From contig JAEUOZ010000052.1 in the NCBI GenBank assembly GCA_016790225.1, forward strand, positions 62,001 through 126,000: a stretch of 64,000 nt of DNA, written 5' to 3'. The notes under the pieces are model-generated. The model did not search any database and was not told the DNA's origin. It saw nothing but the letters and a program-made list of their open reading frames with translations. The position numbers were made by a program, and so were the translations under genes. Of the stretch, positions 1 through 8,497 are shown one piece after another (position 1 is the stretch's first letter; each line of letters opens with the position of its first letter). Origin of the DNA: Rubrivivax sp. Its GTDB lineage: Bacteria > Pseudomonadota > Gammaproteobacteria > Burkholderiales > Burkholderiaceae.

Positions 1-1
1 A

Positions 2-595
2 TCGATCCTCGTCCTCGCCACGGCCGCCGCGCTGCTCGGCGGCTGTGCCGCGCTGAACAGCGTGTCCAGCGAGGTGGCCAGCTACGGCGAGTGGCCGACC
101 GACCGCAAGCCCGGCACCTATGCCTTCGAGCGGCTGCCGTCGCAGGAGGCCGAGCCCACCGCGAAGGCCCGCGCCGAGGCGCTGGAGGCCGCGGCGGCGG
201 CAGCCCTGGCCAAGGCAGGCTTCACCAAGGCCGCGACCGGCACCTCGCCCGACGTGCTCGTGCAGGTCGGCCACCGCGTGCAGCGCGAACGCGCGATCTG
301 GGCCGACCCGCTGTGGTGGCGCGGCGGCTTCGGCTACTACCGCCACGGCCCCTGGTACGGGCCGGGCTGGGGCCTGAACTACCGGGTCGACGCGGTGCGC
401 GTGGAGTCGGAGGTGGCGGTGCTGCTGCGCGACCGTGCCAGCGGCAAGCCGCTGTACGAGGCGCGCGCCAGCACCGACGGCTCGTCGCGCGCCGATGCGG
501 CGATGCTGTCGGCGATGTACCAGGCCGCGTTGATGGACTTCCCGAAGACCGGCCTGAACCCGCGCCGCGTGACGGTGCAGTTGCCCGGCAGCTGA
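2..595 (+). CDS. DUF4136-type lipoprotein, 5' end cut by window
   Basis: The reading frame is open from base 2, so the true start lies outside the window. The visible N-terminus is a hydrophobic stretch ending in a lipobox (Leu-Gly-Gly-Cys, Cys codon near base 44), so this is an exported lipoprotein. The rest (about 180 residues) has the features of DUF4136: an early YGEWPTDRKPGTYAFERLPS block, a Tyr/Trp/Gly-rich middle, then strands ending in a conserved Ala-rich helix (DAAMLSAMYQAALMDFP). The family is of unknown function and is usually periplasmic or outer-membrane bound. A GTG at 62 is in frame but would discard the signal peptide. It converges with the next gene with one base between them. 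Confidence 0.8.
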   Translation, partial: SILVLATAAALLGGCAALNSVSSEVASYGEWPTDRKPGTYAFERLPSQEAEPTAKARAEALEAAAAAALAKAGFTKAATGTSPDVLVQVGHRVQRERAIWADPLWWRGGFGYYRHGPWYGPGWGLNYRVDAVRVESEVAVLLRDRASGKPLYEARASTDGSSRADAAMLSAMYQAALMDFPKTGLNPRRVTVQLPGS

Positions 596-596
596 T

Positions 597-1493
597 TCAC
601 GGCGCGGCGGCCTGTGCCGCCAGCGACTGCAGCGTCTCTTCCCACTCCTTCAGCACCTTGCGCAGTTCGCCGCGCTGCTTCGGCGTGGTGCTGTTGTGCA
701 GCTCGGCACTGACGCGGCAGTTGTGCTCGGTGAGCCGGGCCGCGTATTGCCGATAGGCCGGGTCGGGCGACGCCTCGGCGTTGCGGGCCAGTTGCCGGAT
801 GCCGGCGGCCACCTGCGTGCGGTCGGCCTTCTCGGTCGTCCAGCGGCGCAGCGCGGCGAGCACGTCCTTCTGGCGCCGCTCGCGCTCGGCCAGCGACAGC
901 GCTGGGTCGAATGGCGACGACGCCACGGCCGCCTCCAGCATCGAGCGCTGGGCGTCGTTCAGGCGGCCGTAGAAGGACTCCGAGCGCTCCACCGCGCGCT
1001 GGATCGCGGCCTTGCGCCGCGCCGGCGCATCGGTCTGCATCTGCTCCTTGCGGAACTCGGCGGCGTTCTTCGCCAGCTTCGTCTCCAGCGCGGCGAGCTG
1101 CGCCGGGCCGAGCAGCGGCACGAGGTCGGCAGCGCTGTCGTACGCGCGCTCCAGGGCCGGGTCCAGCCGCTGGCGCAACTGCTCGTACCAGCCGCACAAC
1201 TGGGTAGGCGTGATCGGCCCTTCGGCCTGTGCCGCCACGCCCGCGAGGAAGCCCGCATAGCTGTTCAGCTGCGTGCGGCGGTGCCACTGGAACCAGTGCT
1301 CGATGGCGTCCTTGACGCGCGGTGCGGCCTCGGAGGCCACGTCGAAGTAGCCGTCGAGCCACCACCACGTGAGTTGTGGCGCATTGTTGTAGGCCAGCCG
1401 CGGCGTGTTGCAGCCGGCCAGCACGAGGGTGCTGCCGATAATCGCCAGCACGGTCTGCAGCCAGCGGACGGAGCGAACGAGGACGGCGCGCAT
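597..1493 (-). CDS. DUF6279-like lipoprotein
   Basis: A 298-residue protein with a type II signal peptide: a basic start (MRAVLVRSVRW), a hydrophobic core, and lipobox LAGC with Cys 28. The mature part opens with TPRLAYNNAPQLTWWWLDGYFD, which I associate with the DUF6279 lipoprotein family, and continues as long amphipathic helices rich in Glu, Arg and Ala. Its function is unknown; it should sit in the periplasm, anchored to a membrane. An in-frame ATG exists at 1514, but 1493 gives the best signal peptide. Its ATG overlaps the glmU ATG head to head in the tetramer CATG (1491-1494), so any promoter must lie inside glmU. Confidence 0.72.
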   Translation of the reverse strand: MRAVLVRSVRWLQTVLAIIGSTLVLAGCNTPRLAYNNAPQLTWWWLDGYFDVASEAAPRVKDAIEHWFQWHRRTQLNSYAGFLAGVAAQAEGPITPTQLCGWYEQLRQRLDPALERAYDSAADLVPLLGPAQLAALETKLAKNAAEFRKEQMQTDAPARRKAAIQRAVERSESFYGRLNDAQRSMLEAAVASSPFDPALSLAERERRQKDVLAALRRWTTEKADRTQVAAGIRQLARNAEASPDPAYRQYAARLTEHNCRVSAELHNSTTPKQRGELRKVLKEWEETLQSLAAQAAAP

Positions 1494-2865
1494 GTCGATG
1501 AATGTCGTGATCATGGCCGCGGGCAAGGGCACGCGCATGAAGTCGGCGAAGCCGAAGGTGCTGCACGAGATCGGCGGTCGCAGTCTATTGCAGCACGTGC
1601 TGGCCACCGCGTCGGGCGTGGGGGCGTCGCGCACGGTGGTCGTCACCGGCCACGGCGCCGATGCCGTGGGCCCGGTGGCAGAGGCGGCGGGCGCCCGCTG
1701 CGTGCTGCAGATGCCACAGCTCGGCACCGGCCACGCGATGCAGCAGGCCGTGCCGGCGCTCGATGGCGCGCAGCCCGCCACGCTGGTGCTCTACGGCGAC
1801 GTGCCGCTGCTGCGCGCCGACACCGCGCGTGCGCTGACCGCGGCCTGCGGCGGCGAGCGGCTCGCGCTGCTGACGTTCCGCCCGGCCGACCCGGCCCGTT
1901 ACGGCCGCATCTTGCGCGACGCGCAAGGCCGCGTGCGCGCGATCGTCGAGTACAAGGACGCGAGCCCCGAGCAGCGGGCCATCGGCGAGGTCTACAGCGG
2001 CATCATGGCCGCGCCCACCGCGGCGCTGACGCGCTGGGTGGCGGCGCTGCGCAACGACAACGCGCAGGCCGAGTACTACCTCACCGACGTCGTCGCGATG
2101 GCGGTGGCCGAGGGCATGCCGGTGGTGGCCGAGGTGGTTGCCGACGAGGCCGAGGTCGCCGGCGTCAACGACGCGGCGCAGCTCGCCGAGCTGGAGCGCG
2201 TCTACCAGCGGCGCCAGGCCGCGGCGCTGCTCGAACACGGCGTGCGGCTGGCCGACCCGGCGCGACTGGACGTGCGCGGCCGCCTGCAGTGCGGCAGCGA
2301 CGTGGAGATCGACGTCAACTGCGTCTTCGAGGGCGAGGTGACGCTCGGCGACGGCGCGCGCATCGGCGCGAACTGCGTGATCCGCGACGCCTCGATCGGC
2401 GCCGGCGCGGTGATCCACCCGTTCACGCACATCGAAGGCGCGCGGGTCGGGGACGGTGCCCTGGTCGGGCCCTACGCGCGGCTGCGCCCCGGCGCCGAAC
2501 TCGGGCGCGACGTGCACGTCGGCAATTTCGTCGAGGTGAAGAACTCGACGCTGGCCGCCGGCGCCAAGGCCAACCACCTGGCCTACCTGGGCGACGCCAC
2601 CGTCGGCGAGCGCGTCAACTACGGGGCCGGCAGCATCACCGGCAACTACGACGGCGCGAACAAGCACCGCACCGTGATCGGCAACGACGTGCACATCGGC
2701 AGCAACTGCGTGCTGGTCGCGCCCATCACGATCGGCGACGGTGCCACCGTGGGCGGCGGCTCGACGGTGACGAAGTCGGTGCCGCCGGGGCAGCTCACCG
2801 TGGCGCGCAGCCGCGCCATCACGATCCCCGGCTGGCAGCGGCCGAAGAAGGCGCCGAAGGGCTAA
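1492..2865 (+). CDS. glmU: Bifunctional GlcNAc-1-P uridyltransferase / GlcN-1-P acetyltransferase
   Basis: 457 residues, the usual GlmU length. The N-terminal nucleotidyltransferase domain carries the signature VVIMAAGKGTRMKS (residues 4-17), YGDVPLL and NDNAQAEYYLTDV. The C-terminal half is a left-handed beta helix with hexapeptide repeats and the acetyltransferase block KANHLAYLGD...NYGAGSITGNYDG. It makes UDP-GlcNAc, the precursor of peptidoglycan and LPS, in the cytoplasm. The start is either 1492 (MSMNVV) or 1498 (MNVV); a GAGG at 1478-1481 could serve the first. Both choices leave no intergenic space to the divergent lipoprotein gene. The TAA stop overlaps the stop of the convergent GGDEF/EAL gene. 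Confidence 0.97.
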   Translation: MSMNVVIMAAGKGTRMKSAKPKVLHEIGGRSLLQHVLATASGVGASRTVVVTGHGADAVGPVAEAAGARCVLQMPQLGTGHAMQQAVPALDGAQPATLVLYGDVPLLRADTARALTAACGGERLALLTFRPADPARYGRILRDAQGRVRAIVEYKDASPEQRAIGEVYSGIMAAPTAALTRWVAALRNDNAQAEYYLTDVVAMAVAEGMPVVAEVVADEAEVAGVNDAAQLAELERVYQRRQAAALLEHGVRLADPARLDVRGRLQCGSDVEIDVNCVFEGEVTLGDGARIGANCVIRDASIGAGAVIHPFTHIEGARVGDGALVGPYARLRPGAELGRDVHVGNFVEVKNSTLAAGAKANHLAYLGDATVGERVNYGAGSITGNYDGANKHRTVIGNDVHIGSNCVLVAPITIGDGATVGGGSTVTKSVPPGQLTVARSRAITIPGWQRPKKAPKG

Positions 2866-4934
2866 GGCGCGGGCGGCGCCGCGCCGGTCGCGCGCACCCA
2901 GGCCTCGAAGTCCTCGGCCGGCATCGGCGCGGCCACCAGGAAGCCCTGCACCGCGTCGCAGCCCTGCGACGCGACCCAGTCGCGCTGCGCGGCCGTCTCC
3001 ACACCCTCGGCGACGACGCCCATGTTCAGGCCCTGCCCCATCTGGATGATCGCGCGTGCGATCGCTGCGGCGCCGCGCCCGCCGGGCAGTTCGCAGACGA
3101 ACGAGCGGTCGATCTTCAGCCGGTCGATCGGCAGGTCCTTCAGGTGGCCCAGCGAACTGTAGCCGGTGCCGAAGTCGTCCACCGCGATGCGCGCGCCGAG
3201 CCGCTTCAGCAGCATCAGCCGCTCGTGCACGCCGGCGACGTCATCCATCAGCATGCGCTCGGTCAGCTCGAGTTCCAGCAGCGAGCCCGGGCAGCCGTGG
3301 CGCTGCAGCGCGTCGCGCACGCTGTCGACGAAGTGGCTGTCCTGGAACTGCATCGACGACAGGTTCACCGCCACCGGCACCTGCAGCCAGCCGGCGGCGT
3401 GCCAGCGCGCGGCATGGCGCAGCGCCTCGTCGAGCACCCACTGGCCGATCGGCAGCATCAACCGCCGCGCTTCGGCCACCGGCAGGAATTCGGTCGGCAG
3501 GATCAGCCCCTGCTGCGGGTGCGCCCAGCGCATCAGGGCCTCGACGCCCACCAGCCGCCCGGTGGCCAGCGACAGCTGCGGCTGGTAGTGCAGCACGAAC
3601 TCGTGCGCGCGCACACCCTGGGCCAGGCGCCCTTCCAGCGCCAGCTCGCCGATCACCGCGGCGGCCATGCGCGGTTCGAAGAAGCTGCAGCTGGCGCGGC
3701 CGCGCGCCTTGGCGTCGTACATCGCGGTGTCGGCGTGCTTGACGAGTTCGGCCGGCGTGCGCCCGTGCTGCGGGTACATCGCCACGCCGATCGACGGCGT
3801 CACCGAGATGTCGTGGCCCAGCACGTCCACCGCGGCGCCGACGGCCACCAGCAGCTTGTCGGCCACCTCGCGCACCGCGTCCTCGGGCGGGGCGCCGGTG
3901 AGCACGACGACGAACTCGTCGCCGCCGAAGCGCGCGACGAGATCGCCCGAGCGCAGCGACGACGCGATGCGCCGCGCCACCGTCTGCAGCAGCACGTCGC
4001 CGACCACGTGGCCCAGCGAGTCGTTCACGCGCTTGAAGTGATCGAGGTCGATGAACAGCAGCGCGAAGCCCGGCTCGCCCTGCCGCGAGCGCTCGACCAG
4101 CGACTGCACGCGCTCGTCGAAGGTGGTGCGGTTGGGCAGCCCGGTGAGGCTGTCGTGGTGCGCCAGGTGGTGGATGCGCGCCTCGGCCTCGACGCGGTCG
4201 CGCCGGTCGCGCACGATGGTCATGCGCTGCTGGGTGTCCTGGTGCTCCATCGTGCGCACGATGAACTCCACCGGGATCGGCGTGCCGTCCTTGTGCACGG
4301 CCACGCTGTCGTAGGTGATCTCCGAGCCCGCGGCGATCACCGCGGCCACCTTCGCACGCTCGTCGGGGGCGACGAACTCCAGCGTCTTGCGCCCCAGCAT
4401 CTCGTCGAGCGTGTAGCCCAGCATCTGCAGCAGCGGCGGGTTCACGTCGGTGATCGAGCCGCCCCTGTGGAACACGATGCCCTCGGCGCTGGCCTGCATG
4501 AACTTGGCCAGCCGCTCCTCGCTCTTGCGCAGCGCCATCTCGGCGCGCCGGTGGCGCGTGATGTCGGCGATCAGCACGAAGGCACCGGCGAGCTGGTCCT
4601 GCTCGTCGATGTGCGGCAGCAGCTGCACCTCGATGTAGCGGGCGCGGCCGTCGGGGCCGGGCAGCTCGCGCTCATAGGCGGCGCGCTCGCGGTCGCGCAG
4701 CATGCGCTGCACGGTGGGGTCGATCTGGCGCGCGGCCTCCTCGCCGATGATCTGCGCGAAGGTCCTGCCCACCACCTCCATCTCGTCGTAGCCGAACATC
4801 GCCGCGTAGCCGCGGTTCGCGAGCTGGCAGGTGAAGGTGGCGGCGTCGTAGTAGGCCACCGCCACCGGCACGTTGTTGGCGAGCAGCCGCAGCCTCTCGA
4901 GCTCGGCGCGCAGCTGGCGTTCGCGGTCGGTCAT
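2862..4934 (-). CDS. PAS-PAS-GGDEF-EAL cyclic-di-GMP signalling protein
   Basis: 690 residues, no transmembrane segment. Two PAS/PAC sensory domains (about 15-130 and 135-260) precede a GGDEF domain with intact RFGGDEF and an upstream I-site RxxD (RSGD). An EAL domain follows with VEALMRW, LELTERM, DDFGTGYSS and VAEGVET. Catalytic residues for both c-di-GMP synthesis and hydrolysis are therefore visible; which activity dominates cannot be read from sequence. The start at 4934 overlaps the stop of udg in an ATGA (4931-4934), so it is translationally coupled as the last gene of a tsaB-rimI-udg run. Its stop overlaps that of glmU tail to tail (2862-2865). Confidence 0.93.
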   Translation of the reverse strand: MTDRERQLRAELERLRLLANNVPVAVAYYDAATFTCQLANRGYAAMFGYDEMEVVGRTFAQIIGEEAARQIDPTVQRMLRDRERAAYERELPGPDGRARYIEVQLLPHIDEQDQLAGAFVLIADITRHRRAEMALRKSEERLAKFMQASAEGIVFHRGGSITDVNPPLLQMLGYTLDEMLGRKTLEFVAPDERAKVAAVIAAGSEITYDSVAVHKDGTPIPVEFIVRTMEHQDTQQRMTIVRDRRDRVEAEARIHHLAHHDSLTGLPNRTTFDERVQSLVERSRQGEPGFALLFIDLDHFKRVNDSLGHVVGDVLLQTVARRIASSLRSGDLVARFGGDEFVVVLTGAPPEDAVREVADKLLVAVGAAVDVLGHDISVTPSIGVAMYPQHGRTPAELVKHADTAMYDAKARGRASCSFFEPRMAAAVIGELALEGRLAQGVRAHEFVLHYQPQLSLATGRLVGVEALMRWAHPQQGLILPTEFLPVAEARRLMLPIGQWVLDEALRHAARWHAAGWLQVPVAVNLSSMQFQDSHFVDSVRDALQRHGCPGSLLELELTERMLMDDVAGVHERLMLLKRLGARIAVDDFGTGYSSLGHLKDLPIDRLKIDRSFVCELPGGRGAAAIARAIIQMGQGLNMGVVAEGVETAAQRDWVASQGCDAVQGFLVAAPMPAEDFEAWVRATGAAPPAP

Positions 4935-5773
4935 GGCGTGAGAGCCTCCTCGGCGGCCTGCGCGGCCAGGCACAGGTCGTCCCAGGCGCGCGCCTTCTCG
5001 GTGAGGCTGCGCAGCAGGTAGGCGGGGTGGTAGGTGACGACCAGCGGCACGCCCTGGAAGCGGTGCACGCGCCCTCGCAGCCGGCCCACAGGCTCGTTGC
5101 TGCGCAGCAGCGACTGGATCGCGAAGCGCCCCATCGCCAGCACCATGCGCGGCTGCAGCAGCTCGATCTGGCGGCGCAGGAACGGCTCGCAGAGCTGCAT
5201 CTCCTCGGGCGTCGGGTTGCGGTTGTGGGGCGGGCGGCACTTCAGCGTGTTGGCGATGTAGACGCGGCGTTCAGGCGGCAGCGTCTCGTCTTCGGCGCGC
5301 GAGAGGCCGAGCGCGCGCAGCATCGCGTCGAGCAACTGCCCGGCCGCGCCGACGAAAGGCTCGCCCTGCCGGTCTTCCTGCTCGCCGGGCGCCTCGCCGA
5401 CGATCAGCCAGCGCGCCTGCGTGTGGCCGACGCCGAAGACCGTCTGGCGCCGCGTCTCGCACAGCGCGCAGGCGCGGCACGCGGCGACGGCGCCGCGCAG
5501 CTCCGGCCAGGCCAGCGTGGCGATGTGGCGGCTGCGCTCGTCGTCGGCCATCGCGGCCACCGGTCCTGCGACAGCGGGTGGCGTGGCGGCCGGGGCAGTC
5601 GCCGGTTCGGGTGGCCGGCGCATGGCGGCCTGCGGGGCGGGCGTCATCGGCGGGTCAGGTTCGGCCACCGCCGCCGCCGTTGGCGGCCCGTCCTCCGCCG
5701 GCTCCGCTGCGGGCGACCACACGCGCAGGCCCATGGCCTGCAGCATGCGCTGCTGGCGTTCAGTCCACGGCAT
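4931..5773 (-). CDS. Type 4 (Fe-S) uracil-DNA glycosylase
   Basis: 280 residues. The last 200 form a family 4 UDG: cluster-ligand cysteines in CRACALC, LKCRPP and EEMQLCEP, active-site motif A GEAPGEQE and motif B HPAYLLR. It removes uracil from DNA in base-excision repair. The first 80 residues are a low-complexity Pro/Ala linker after a short conserved start (MPWTERQQRMLQAMGL), a layout known from betaproteobacterial members. The start lies 14 bases inside the 3' end of rimI and the stop is coupled to the GGDEF/EAL gene. Confidence 0.92.
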   Translation of the reverse strand: MPWTERQQRMLQAMGLRVWSPAAEPAEDGPPTAAAVAEPDPPMTPAPQAAMRRPPEPATAPAATPPAVAGPVAAMADDERSRHIATLAWPELRGAVAACRACALCETRRQTVFGVGHTQARWLIVGEAPGEQEDRQGEPFVGAAGQLLDAMLRALGLSRAEDETLPPERRVYIANTLKCRPPHNRNPTPEEMQLCEPFLRRQIELLQPRMVLAMGRFAIQSLLRSNEPVGRLRGRVHRFQGVPLVVTYHPAYLLRSLTEKARAWDDLCLAAQAAEEALTP

Positions 5774-6257
5774 GGCCAGCCCCTGCCGGTTCGATCGGCG
5801 CGCGCATCACCACCGCGTCCTCGCGTCGGCCGCCCGGCGCCGGGTAGTAGTGGCGCCGCAGGCCGACCTCGACGAAGCCGCGCCGGCGATAGAGGGCCAG
5901 CGCATGGGTGTTGCTGTGCCGCACCTCGAGCCACACCTGCGCCAGCGCGAGCCGGCGGCACTCGGCGACGAGCGCATCGAGCAGCGTCGTCGCATGGCCG
6001 CGGCCCTGGCTCTCGGGGGCCACGGTGATGTTCAGCAGGTGCATCTCGTCGACACCGCACATCGCCACGAGGTAGCCGACCACCGCGCCGCCGGGCTCGA
6101 CCAGCACCAGGGCCAGGTAGCCTGCGGCCAGCGAATCGACGAAGTTGCCGTGCGTCCACGGGAAGCTGTAGCAGCGCGACTCGATGTGCATCACCTGCGC
6201 CAGGTGCGACAGGCGCATCGGCTGCAGGGATGGCCGCGGCTGCAGCACGGCGCTCAC
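5760..6257 (-). CDS. rimI: Ribosomal-protein-S18-alanine N-acetyltransferase, GNAT family
   Basis: 165 residues from a GTG at 6257 that overlaps the tsaB stop (GTGA). The GNAT fold shows the acetyl-CoA loop in the form ESQGRGHATTLLDAL and the RimI-type ending VRHSNTHALALYRRRGF plus EDAVVM. RimI acetylates the N-terminal alanine of S18; some homologues have broader targets. A later ATG (MRLSHLAQ) is possible, but the GTG keeps the coupled junction and matches the extra N-terminal strand usual in this order. The tsaB-rimI pairing supports the identification. Confidence 0.9.
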   Translation of the reverse strand: MSAVLQPRPSLQPMRLSHLAQVMHIESRCYSFPWTHGNFVDSLAAGYLALVLVEPGGAVVGYLVAMCGVDEMHLLNITVAPESQGRGHATTLLDALVAECRRLALAQVWLEVRHSNTHALALYRRRGFVEVGLRRHYYPAPGGRREDAVVMRAPIEPAGAGHAVD

Positions 6258-6997
6258 CCTGCCGCTCCCGCCGCCGCCTTCGCGGCGCTGGCGGCGTCGC
6301 GCTCGGCGGTGGTCAGCGCCACCTTGTCGCGCAGGTACACCGGCAGCGCCTGCGCAGCAGGCACCGTGTGGGCCGGGGACCAGCGCTGCAGCGCCAGCCG
6401 CATCGCAGCGGCCGCGCGGTCGGCTTCGGCGGGCACTCGGCGGCACGGCGGCAACGCGAGGCGGTCGCCGTAAGCCGCCCAGGCCGAGCCGGCGACGATC
6501 TGCGGCCGCGCGTCGCGCCACGCATCGGCCAGCGCGTCGACGTCTAGCAGCGCCGGCGCCTGCACCTCGTGCCACGCGTCGCCGTCGTGGCCCTCGTGGC
6601 GGTACCGGGCCGCGTAGACCTGCTCGATGCGTGCGTCCATCGCCACCGCGATCTCCACGGGGCCGGCGGGCGCCACCTGCAGCCGCGCGTCCTCGGCGAC
6701 GATGAGCAGGCTCGGCAGCGGCAGCACCGGCCGGTCGAGGCCCCAGCCCAGGCCTTGCGCCACGGCGCAGCTCGTGCGCAGCCCCGTGAACGCGCCCGGC
6801 CCGCAGCCGTAGGCGATGCCGTCGAGCGACCGCATCTGCAGCCCGGCGGCAGCCAGCAGCTCGTGCACCAGCGGCAGCAGCCGCGTCGACGCGCGTGCGC
6901 CGCCATCCTCGTTGGCCACGTGCGCGCGCAGGCCATCGTGCAGCGCCACCGACAGGGTCGACGTGGACGTGTCGAGGGCCAGCAGGCGCAGCGTCAT
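6254..6997 (-). CDS. tsaB: tRNA t6A biosynthesis protein TsaB
   Basis: 247 residues, a full-length TsaB of the ASKHA superfamily: LLALDTSTSTLSVAL at the start and YGCGPGAFTGLR near residue 75. TsaB is the scaffold partner of TsaD and TsaE in making threonylcarbamoyl-adenosine at position 37 of ANN-decoding tRNAs. The product of TsaC, the first enzyme of that pathway, is encoded at 12218-13207. It is the first gene of the tsaB-rimI-udg-GGDEF/EAL run. Only 23 bases separate its ATG from that of the divergent dacB. Confidence 0.95.
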   Translation of the reverse strand: MTLRLLALDTSTSTLSVALHDGLRAHVANEDGGARASTRLLPLVHELLAAAGLQMRSLDGIAYGCGPGAFTGLRTSCAVAQGLGWGLDRPVLPLPSLLIVAEDARLQVAPAGPVEIAVAMDARIEQVYAARYRHEGHDGDAWHEVQAPALLDVDALADAWRDARPQIVAGSAWAAYGDRLALPPCRRVPAEADRAAAAMRLALQRWSPAHTVPAAQALPVYLRDKVALTTAERDAASAAKAAAGAAG

Positions 6998-7020
6998 CGA
7001 GTCAGTTTAGCCGTGCCATC

Positions 7021-8496
7021 ATGGCCGCCATGGGTGCGGAAACCATTGCGGGCGTGGCCTTGCGGGCAGCCGTCACGGCGGCTGCCGCCCTGCTGCTCGC
7101 GGGCGCCGGGCCCTCGGCCGGTCGGGCTGCCGCGCAGGGCCTGCCGGCCGAGATCGAGGCCGCGCTGCAGCGCGCCCGCGTGCCGGCCGAAGCGCTCGGG
7201 CTCGTGGTGCAGGAGATCGGCGCGCGCACGCCCATGGTCGCGCACCGCGCGGCCGTGCCGATGAATCCGGCATCGGTGGTCAAGCTGCTGCCCAGCGCGG
7301 TGGCGCTGGACCAGCTCGGCCCCGCGTGGACCTGGTCCACGCCGGTGTGGCTGGCCGGGCGCACCGACGCGAACGGCGTGCTCGACGGCTCGCTGCACAT
7401 CAAGGGCGGCGGCGATCCCAAGCTCGTGCAGGAGCGCCTGTGGCTGCTGCTGCGCCGCGTGCAGCAGCTCGGCGTGCGCGAGATCCGCGGCGACATCGTG
7501 CTCGACGGCAGCGCCTTCGCGGTGGCCGACGGCACGCCGGCCGACTTCGACGGCGAGGCCACGCGCCCGTACAACGCGCGTCCCGGCGCGCTGCTGCTGA
7601 ACTACCGCGCCGTCATCTACACGTTCACGCCCGACGCGGCGGCCGGTGTGGCGCGCATCGGCGTGGAGCCGCCGCTGGCCGGGTTCACCGTGGACCGCAC
7701 GGTGCCGCTCTCCACGGGCCCGTGCGACGACTGGGCCGGCGGCCTGAAGGCGACCTTCGGCCCGCCGCGCACCCGCTTCGCCGGCAGCTACCCCGCGGCC
7801 TGCGGCGAACAGGTGTGGCCGCTGGCCGACGCGCAACCCGCCACCTACGACCGCCGGCTGATCGAAGGCTTGTGGCGCGAGATGGGCGGCCGCCTCGGCG
7901 GCACGGTGCGCGAAGGCCCGGCGCCGGCGGAGCAGAAGCCGACCTTCGAGCTGCGCTCGCCGCCGCTGGTGGAGGTGGTGCGCGAGATCAACAAGTTCAG
8001 CAACAACGTGATGGCGCAGCAGCTCACCTACACGCTGGCGCTGCAGCGGCAGCCCGAGCGCGCGGCCACCGCCGAGGCCGCGCGGGACGTGCTGCGGCGC
8101 TGGTGGGCCGAGCGCATCGGCGAGTGGCCGGCCGACGCGGTGATCGACAACGGCTCGGGGCTCTCGCGCGAGACGCGGCTGTCGCCGCAGATGCTCGCGC
8201 GGCTGCTGCAGGTGGCATGGGAGAGCCCGTGGATGCCCGAGCTGATGAGCGCGCTGCCGATCGCCGGCATGGACGGCACGCTGCGCCGCTCGCGCGCCGG
8301 GGGAGCCGGCGGCCGGGCGCACCTGAAGACCGGCTCGCTGCGCGACGTGGCGGCGCGCGCCGGCTACGTGCTCTCGGCCAGCGGCCGCCGCTACGTGGTG
8401 GTGGCGATCGTCAACCACCCCGCGGCGCGCGACACCCGCCCGCTGCTCGATGCGCTCGTGCAGTGGGTGCTGCGCGACGCGCCGCCGGCGCGGTAG
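7021..8496 (+). CDS. dacB: D-alanyl-D-alanine carboxypeptidase/endopeptidase (PBP4 type)
   Basis: 491 residues with a Sec signal peptide (hydrophobic 8-40, Ala-rich). Serine-peptidase S13 motifs are complete: SVVK in the SxxK motif (PASVVKLLP), SNN as SxN (FSNNVMAQQ) and KTG (HLKTGSLRD). The inserted domain between SxxK and SxN is typical of PBP4. It trims or cleaves peptidoglycan cross-bridges in the periplasm. The ATG at 7021 (MAAMGAET) is chosen over 7030; both give a usable signal peptide. The stop is one base from the end of the convergent hemerythrin gene. Confidence 0.93.
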   Translation: MAAMGAETIAGVALRAAVTAAAALLLAGAGPSAGRAAAQGLPAEIEAALQRARVPAEALGLVVQEIGARTPMVAHRAAVPMNPASVVKLLPSAVALDQLGPAWTWSTPVWLAGRTDANGVLDGSLHIKGGGDPKLVQERLWLLLRRVQQLGVREIRGDIVLDGSAFAVADGTPADFDGEATRPYNARPGALLLNYRAVIYTFTPDAAAGVARIGVEPPLAGFTVDRTVPLSTGPCDDWAGGLKATFGPPRTRFAGSYPAACGEQVWPLADAQPATYDRRLIEGLWREMGGRLGGTVREGPAPAEQKPTFELRSPPLVEVVREINKFSNNVMAQQLTYTLALQRQPERAATAEAARDVLRRWWAERIGEWPADAVIDNGSGLSRETRLSPQMLARLLQVAWESPWMPELMSALPIAGMDGTLRRSRAGGAGGRAHLKTGSLRDVAARAGYVLSASGRRYVVVAIVNHPAARDTRPLLDALVQWVLRDAPPAR

Positions 8497-8497
8497 C

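Noticed and set aside
696..5021. Very long ORF (over 1400 codons) on the plus strand, and similar giants at 19241-25099 and 43573-46125
   Set aside because: They are antisense shadows of glmU/GGDEF-EAL, A2M and mre genes. High GC suppresses stops; the sequences are Arg/Ala/His-rich with no family signal.
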